Source of the DNA: an uncultured Alphaproteobacteria bacterium
GTDB lineage: Bacteria > Pseudomonadota > Alphaproteobacteria > Caulobacterales > Aquidulcibacteraceae
Assembly: GCA_937967725.1 (NCBI GenBank)
Contig: CALBSY010000391.1
Span: 1-9,208, forward strand
DNA: 9,208 bases
Reading direction: 5' to 3'
Shown: positions 6,114-9,208 of the stretch, piece after piece
How positions within the stretch are numbered: the first letter of the stretch is position 1
Layout: each line of letters opens with the position of its first letter
Position numbers and translations under genes: made by a program
Notes under the pieces: generated by a model
What the model was told of the DNA's origin: nothing
Databases searched by the model: none
The model's input: only the letters and a program-made list of their open reading frames with translations

Positions 6114-6479
6114 ATGTCGTTAAAAATTCGTCTCGCCCGCGGCGGCGCCAAGAAGCGGCCGTTCTACTCAATCGTGGTGGCCGACAGCCGCAGCCCCCGC
6201 GATGGGCGTTTCATTGAGAAGGTTGGAACCTATAATCCTATATTGAAGTCCGACGACCCCAACCGGGTCACCCTCAAGCTGGAGCGGATCCAGGACTGGA
6301 TGAAGAAAGGCGCCCTGCCGACAGACCGCGTTGCGCGGTTCCTCGATGCAGCGGGCGTGATGAAGCGCGAAGCCCGTAACAACCCAAATAAAGCCAAGCC
6401 CGGCAAGAAGATGACCGAACGCGCTGAAGCGCGCGCGGGCGGCGCTTCGACCGAAGCCGAGGCTGCTCCGGAGGCATAA
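6114..6479 (+). CDS. rpsP: 30S ribosomal protein S16
   Basis: S16 binds 16S rRNA early in 30S assembly. The protein has 121 residues, against about 80-90 for the core family. The core is plain: MSLKIRLARGGAKKRPFYSI, VVADSRSPRDGRFIEKVGTY, NPILKSDDPNRV, then LKLERIQDWMKKGALPTDRV. Residues 86-121 form an added tail, first basic (NNPNKAKPGKKM) and then Ala/Glu-rich and acidic (EAEAAPEA); tails of this kind are frequent in alphaproteobacterial S16. AAGGAG at 6098-6103 lies 10 bases before the ATG. The end of the gene carries GGAGG (6470-6474), which serves as ribosome binding site for rimM, so the two are translationally linked. Confidence 0.97.
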   Translation: MSLKIRLARGGAKKRPFYSIVVADSRSPRDGRFIEKVGTYNPILKSDDPNRVTLKLERIQDWMKKGALPTDRVARFLDAAGVMKREARNNPNKAKPGKKMTERAEARAGGASTEAEAAPEA

Positions 6480-6483
6480 GAAC

Positions 6484-7524
6484 TTGCCCGCTGCCAAGAA
6501 AACCACCGCCAAAAAGGCCCCGGCCAAGAAGGCCGCCGTCAAGAAGGCTGCGCCCAAGGCCAAGCCCGCGCCGCGCTCGGCCAAGGGCGCGAAAGCCAAG
6601 ACCGCTCCGCCGGCGAAGGCGGCGAAGAAAGCCGCGGCGCCAAAGCCGGAACCGAAGGCCAAGACCTCTAAACCTGCCGCGCCGAAGAAGACGGCCGCGA
6701 AGGCGAAGGCTGAACCCAAACCGGCGCCGACAAAGGCAACCAAACCCGCTAAGGCCCCGAAAGCGCCGAAGCCGCCCAAGCCGCCGAAACCACCCAAGCT
6801 GGCGCCGGTCGAAGCGGCGTTTGCCAAGCCCAAGCCGGCCAAGCCGCTCGCAGTCGCCGCTGGCCGCGCGGCCCCGGTGACGCGGGCGCTGCAATCGCCC
6901 CCGCCCAAAGCCGCGCCCAAGCCGCTGTCGGCGCCGAAACCCGCTCAAACCTCGGAACCGGAACTCGTGGGAGAACTCAACGCCGTGCCCAGCTTCAAGA
7001 GCAAGGGCGCAGCCAAGGGCATGGTGCTCGTGGGCGCGATTGCCGGCGCGTTCGGCGTCAAGGGCGAAGTCCGTCTGCGCGCCTTCACCGAGAAGAAGGA
7101 AGGCGTGATTTCTTACGGGCCGCTCTACGGCGAAGACGGCAAAGTGCTGCTGAAGCCGAAGAACTGGCGCGAGCTGAAAGACGGCGTCGCCGTCGTTGCG
7201 CCGGAGGGGAAGTCCCGCGAACAGGCCGAGCCGATGAAGGGCCAAAAGCTCTGCGTGCCGCGCGCCGACTTGCCCGCCACGGCGGAAGACGAATTCTACG
7301 TCGTCGATCTGCTCGGCTCGAAGGCCGAGGCGCTCGACGGCACGGTGCTCGGCGATATCGTCGCAGTGTGGAATTTCGGCGCCGGCGACATCATCGAGTA
7401 TCGTCCCCCAAACGGCGGTCCGAACGTGCGCATTACCTTCACCAAGGAAACCGTGCCGCACGTCGACCTTGCCGCCAAGCGCGTCGTCATCGACCCGCCC
7501 GCGCCGGAGCCGGTGGGCAAGTAA
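6484..7524 (+). CDS. rimM: Ribosome maturation factor RimM with a 179-residue Lys/Ala/Pro-rich N-terminal extension
   Basis: RimM binds S19 in the 30S head and helps process 16S rRNA. The conserved part is residues 180-346 (167 residues, a normal full length): MVLVGAIAGAFGVKGEVRLR, CVPRADLPATAEDEFYVVDL, VLGDIVAVWNFGAGDIIEY, and a C-terminal PRC-barrel region. Before it lies a low-complexity tract (1-179) with, by my count, 42 Lys, 51 Ala and 38 Pro, and only three Glu and no Asp in its first 120 residues. It resembles H1-like tails and should be disordered and strongly basic. The frame is open throughout. The TTG at 6484 has GGAGG nine bases upstream, four bases after the rpsP stop. An internal ATG at 7021 would give bare RimM, but its nearest AAGGG sits one base away, so it is poorly placed. 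The gene ends 24 bases before trmD. Confidence 0.88.
   Translation: MPAAKKTTAKKAPAKKAAVKKAAPKAKPAPRSAKGAKAKTAPPAKAAKKAAAPKPEPKAKTSKPAAPKKTAAKAKAEPKPAPTKATKPAKAPKAPKPPKPPKPPKLAPVEAAFAKPKPAKPLAVAAGRAAPVTRALQSPPPKAAPKPLSAPKPAQTSEPELVGELNAVPSFKSKGAAKGMVLVGAIAGAFGVKGEVRLRAFTEKKEGVISYGPLYGEDGKVLLKPKNWRELKDGVAVVAPEGKSREQAEPMKGQKLCVPRADLPATAEDEFYVVDLLGSKAEALDGTVLGDIVAVWNFGAGDIIEYRPPNGGPNVRITFTKETVPHVDLAAKRVVIDPPAPEPVGK
6769..6798 (+). repeat. Short KPP tandem repeat within the rimM extension
   Basis: Codons 96-105 of rimM read KPPKPPKPPK, three imperfect 9-base copies of AAG-CCN-CCN plus a final AAG. Synonymous differences between the copies (AAG/AAA, CCG/CCA/CCC) show the amino-acid pattern has persisted while the DNA drifted. 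Confidence 0.6.
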
Positions 7525-7548
7525 CGGCGCTCATCCTAAGGTGAGCGC

Positions 7549-8229
7549 GTGTTCGCCGCGACCATCATCACGCTTTTCCCGGAAGCCTTTCCGGGCACGC
7601 TGGGCTTGTCGCTGACAGGCAAGGCGCTGCGCGATGGCGTTTGGTCGCTTGATACGGTGCCACTGCGCGATTTTGGCGCCGGCCCGCACAGACAAGTCGA
7701 CGACACGCCGGCCGGCGGCGGCGCCGGCATGGTGTTGCGCGCCGATGTGGCGGCAGCGGCGATCGACTCCGTTCCGCGCAATGACCGTCCGCTGATCTAT
7801 CTCTCGCCGCGCGGCGAGCAATTCGCGCAGGCGATGGCGCAGGATTGGGCGGCTGGGCCCGGCGTCATTCTCTTCTGCGGCCGTTTCGAAGGGTTGGACG
7901 AACGCGTGATCGAAGCGCGCGGCATGCGGGAGGTCGCTGTCGGCGAAGCCGTATTAGCCGGCGGCGAAGCCGCCGCGCTGGTGCTCATCGAAGCCTGCGT
8001 CCGGCTCATCCCCGGCGTGCTCGGCAACGACGCCTCCATTGTGGAGGAAAGCTTCAACGGCGGCCTGCTCGAGCATCCGCAATATACCAAGCCGCGCGAG
8101 TGGGAGGGCCGCGCCATCCCCGACGTGCTCACCTCCGGCGATCACGCCAAGGTCGCCGCCTGGCGCCAGAGTGAGCGTCAGCGCCTCACCGCCCAAAGAC
8201 GGCCCGATTTGAAGCGCACCGGCGAGTAA
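7549..8229 (+). CDS. trmD: tRNA (guanine37-N1)-methyltransferase TrmD
   Basis: TrmD methylates G37 of tRNAs with S-adenosylmethionine, which prevents +1 frameshifting. The 226 residues start IITLFPEAFPGTLGLSL and show DDTPAGGGAGMV (51-62), LSPRGEQF, GRFEGLDERV (111-120) and VGEAVLAGGEAAALVLIEA (131-149), the trefoil-knot cofactor site. SFNGGLLEHPQYTKP then TSGDHAKVAAWR follow as in the family. The residue just before SF at the position of E. coli catalytic Asp169 is Glu167 here (VEESF), a conservative change. The start is GTG 7549, with AAGG at 7538-7541 seven bases upstream and no ATG available. The stop TAA overlaps the next ATG by one base (TAATG). Confidence 0.96.
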   Translation: MFAATIITLFPEAFPGTLGLSLTGKALRDGVWSLDTVPLRDFGAGPHRQVDDTPAGGGAGMVLRADVAAAAIDSVPRNDRPLIYLSPRGEQFAQAMAQDWAAGPGVILFCGRFEGLDERVIEARGMREVAVGEAVLAGGEAAALVLIEACVRLIPGVLGNDASIVEESFNGGLLEHPQYTKPREWEGRAIPDVLTSGDHAKVAAWRQSERQRLTAQRRPDLKRTGE

Positions 8230-8714
8230 TGCTTCGGCCACTTCTGTTCGCCCTTGCCTGCCTGCTGCCGCTGCCCGCCGCGGCGCAGGATGTGGGCGCC
8301 GCCACCCGTGCGCTGTCGGCCATGTGGCGGCCGATCGCCGGAGCGGCCACGCTTGAGGCCGCCTGCGCGGGCGCGATCCAGGAGATGGACGCGCTCGAAG
8401 CGGCCCTGCCGCCCGTCCTGACCCCGGAGTCGCTCGAACGCGTGCGCGCCCTGAGGGGCATCTTGGTCGTACCCACCGAGGCGCCGGACCTGGTCTATTT
8501 CTTCCCGGACATGACCATGCCTTGGTTCGCCAGCGGCATTGGCGTGGTTGCCGTAGTGGATGAGGCCGAAGGGTTCCTCGGCGTCCGCGACGCTGGCGGC
8601 AACGATATTGCCCTTCAACTAGGCACAGGCGACGGCCACCCCCTGCTGCGCGTCCGGACGCCCCAGGGTCAGGTGCTAAACTTTGTCGGCTGCGCCTCGA
8701 CCGCGGGCGCTTGA
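8229..8714 (+). CDS. Unrecognised exported protein between trmD and rplS
   Basis: A 161-residue protein with a clear Sec signal peptide: MLRP, a Leu/Ala core, and a signal peptidase I site after PAAA (cleavage before Gln20). The mature part begins with a predicted helix (residues 24-60, Ala-rich), then apparently alternating strands (GILVVPTEAPDLVYFF, IGVVAVVDEAEGFLGVRD, LLRVRTPQGQVLNFVG). Two cysteines remain after processing (Cys46, Cys155) and could form one disulfide. I recognise no family and propose no function. Its ATG overlaps the trmD stop by one base, so it is translationally coupled to a cytoplasmic RNA-modification gene. It sits where many relatives have rplS directly after trmD. 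Codon use and GC content look like those of its neighbours, so recent import is not suggested. Confidence 0.85.
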   Translation: MLRPLLFALACLLPLPAAAQDVGAATRALSAMWRPIAGAATLEAACAGAIQEMDALEAALPPVLTPESLERVRALRGILVVPTEAPDLVYFFPDMTMPWFASGIGVVAVVDEAEGFLGVRDAGGNDIALQLGTGDGHPLLRVRTPQGQVLNFVGCASTAGA

Positions 8715-8718
8715 CCCC

Positions 8719-8747
8719 TCGACACCGGGGGCCGCATCCCTTATACG
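8719..8747 (+). promoter_or_regulatory. Promoter candidate for rplS
   Basis: TCGACA (8719-8724, five of six matches to TTGACA) is followed after exactly 17 bases by TATACG (8742-8747, four of six, with the TATA core). Transcription would begin near 8754. It starts five bases after the stop of the preceding gene, so rplS could be made separately from the operon. It is the best-formed promoter in the window. Confidence 0.6.
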
Positions 8748-8812
8748 CCCCGCTTTCCCGTGGTTTCCCAATGGAAGCGCCGGCCCGTCGCCCGTGCGCT
8801 CCGCGTGCTCAA

Positions 8813-9208
8813 ATGAACCTGATTGAAACGCTCGAAAAAGAAGAGATCGCCCGCGTCACCAAGGGCAAGACCGTCCCGTCGTTCGATCCGGGCGACACCA
8901 TCCGCGTCAATGTGAAGATCAAGGAAGGCGAGCGCGAGCGCGTTCAGGCCTATGAAGGCGTCTGCATCGCCCGCTCCGGCGCTGGCATCAACGCCAACTT
9001 CACGGTGCGCAAAATCAGCTTCGGCGAAGGTGTGGAACGTGTGTTCCCGCTATTCTCGCCCACGCTCGACAGCATCGAAGTGGTGCGCCGCGGCAAAGTT
9101 CGCCGCGCGAAGCTCTATTACCTGCGTGATCGTGGAGGAAAATCGGCACGCATAGCCGAAGGCACCGGCGGGGCCAGCGAAACAGAATTTGTCGGAGAAG
9201 CGAGCCAA
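8813..9208 (+). CDS. rplS: 50S ribosomal protein L19 (3' end beyond the window)
   Basis: L19 lies at the 30S-50S interface. The frame is open to the last base (132 codons shown, no stop), already at or beyond the usual 115-130 residues, so only a short acidic/Ala tail is probably missing. Typical segments: IETLEKEEIARV, FDPGDTIRVNVKIKEGERER, VQAYEGVCIARSGAGINANF, VRKISFGEGVERVFPLFSP and KLYYLRDRGGKSARIAE. ATG 8813 gives the usual N-terminus (MNLIETLE) but has no Shine-Dalgarno sequence. An in-frame ATG at 8771 would add 14 Arg/Pro/Ala-rich residues and also has none. From the promoter candidate the leader would be about 59 or 17 bases respectively. Confidence 0.95.
   Translation, partial: MNLIETLEKEEIARVTKGKTVPSFDPGDTIRVNVKIKEGERERVQAYEGVCIARSGAGINANFTVRKISFGEGVERVFPLFSPTLDSIEVVRRGKVRRAKLYYLRDRGGKSARIAEGTGGASETEFVGEASQ

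Noticed and set aside
6484..7020. Separate histone H1-like gene between rpsP and rimM
   Set aside because: No stop codon or frame change separates it from the RimM domain, and no well-spaced ribosome binding site precedes the RimM core at 7021. A single fused gene is the simpler reading.
6168..7461. Long minus-strand open frames (6168-6920 and 6274-7461) rich in Gly, Ala, Leu and Arg
   Set aside because: They lie antisense to rpsP and rimM, and their composition is the mirror of the Lys/Ala/Pro codons. No ribosome binding site or recognisable domain.
8047..8049. Glu167 in TrmD as an inactivating change of the catalytic Asp
   Set aside because: The change is conservative, all other TrmD motifs are intact, and I believe Glu occurs at this place in other bacteria, so it is not evidence of a broken enzyme.
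8716..8730. CCCC / GGGG pair as a terminator before rplS
   Set aside because: Stem of only about four pairs, no T-run, and it coincides with the -35 and spacer of a good promoter candidate.
1..9208. CRISPR arrays, tRNAs, rRNAs, insertion sequences, prophage or toxin-antitoxin genes
   Set aside because: No regularly spaced repeats, cloverleaf-like segments, transposase motifs or terminal repeats were seen; the composition is uniform.

Overview
The window reads as chromosomal DNA of a GC-rich alphaproteobacterium, by inference near the Caulobacterales/Hyphomonadales. The basis is the gene order ffh-rpsP-rimM-trmD-rplS, the Ffh G4 variant TRTD followed by DGDGRGG, a PleC/DivJ-like histidine-kinase core, and overall base composition. 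It carries no tRNA, rRNA, insertion sequence or CRISPR.

Left part (1-4434) is a set of small, unrelated units in alternating directions. A 13-codon piece of an upstream gene is followed by a small three-helix membrane protein (109-447, +), which meets an OxyR-type peroxide sensor (444-1358, -) tail to tail. Both OxyR redox cysteines are present, and an ATAG-N7-CTAT element lies over its start codon. Upstream of oxyR on the same strand is a membrane sensor histidine kinase (1407-2789, -). It diverges from a FAD-dependent oxidoreductase of the L-2-hydroxyglutarate oxidase-like group (2903-3994, +), which meets a cysteine-rich lipoprotein (3991-4434, -) tail to tail. Both convergent pairs overlap by exactly four bases through interlocked stop codons.

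Right part (4624-9208) is the ribosome/SRP operon: ffh (SRP GTPase), rpsP (S16), rimM (16S maturation factor), trmD (tRNA m1G37 methyltransferase), an unrecognised secreted protein, and rplS (L19, cut by the window end). A 189-bp leader upstream of ffh holds a 12-bp palindrome and a strong hairpin. rplS has its own good promoter candidate, so it is probably transcribed both with the operon and independently.

The most unusual item is RimM. In front of a normal-length RimM domain sits an uninterrupted 179-residue tract that is about 73% Lys, Ala and Pro, resembling a bacterial histone H1-like tail. The second is an exported protein gene embedded between trmD and rplS with a 1-base overlap. The third is the OxyR operator over the oxyR start.
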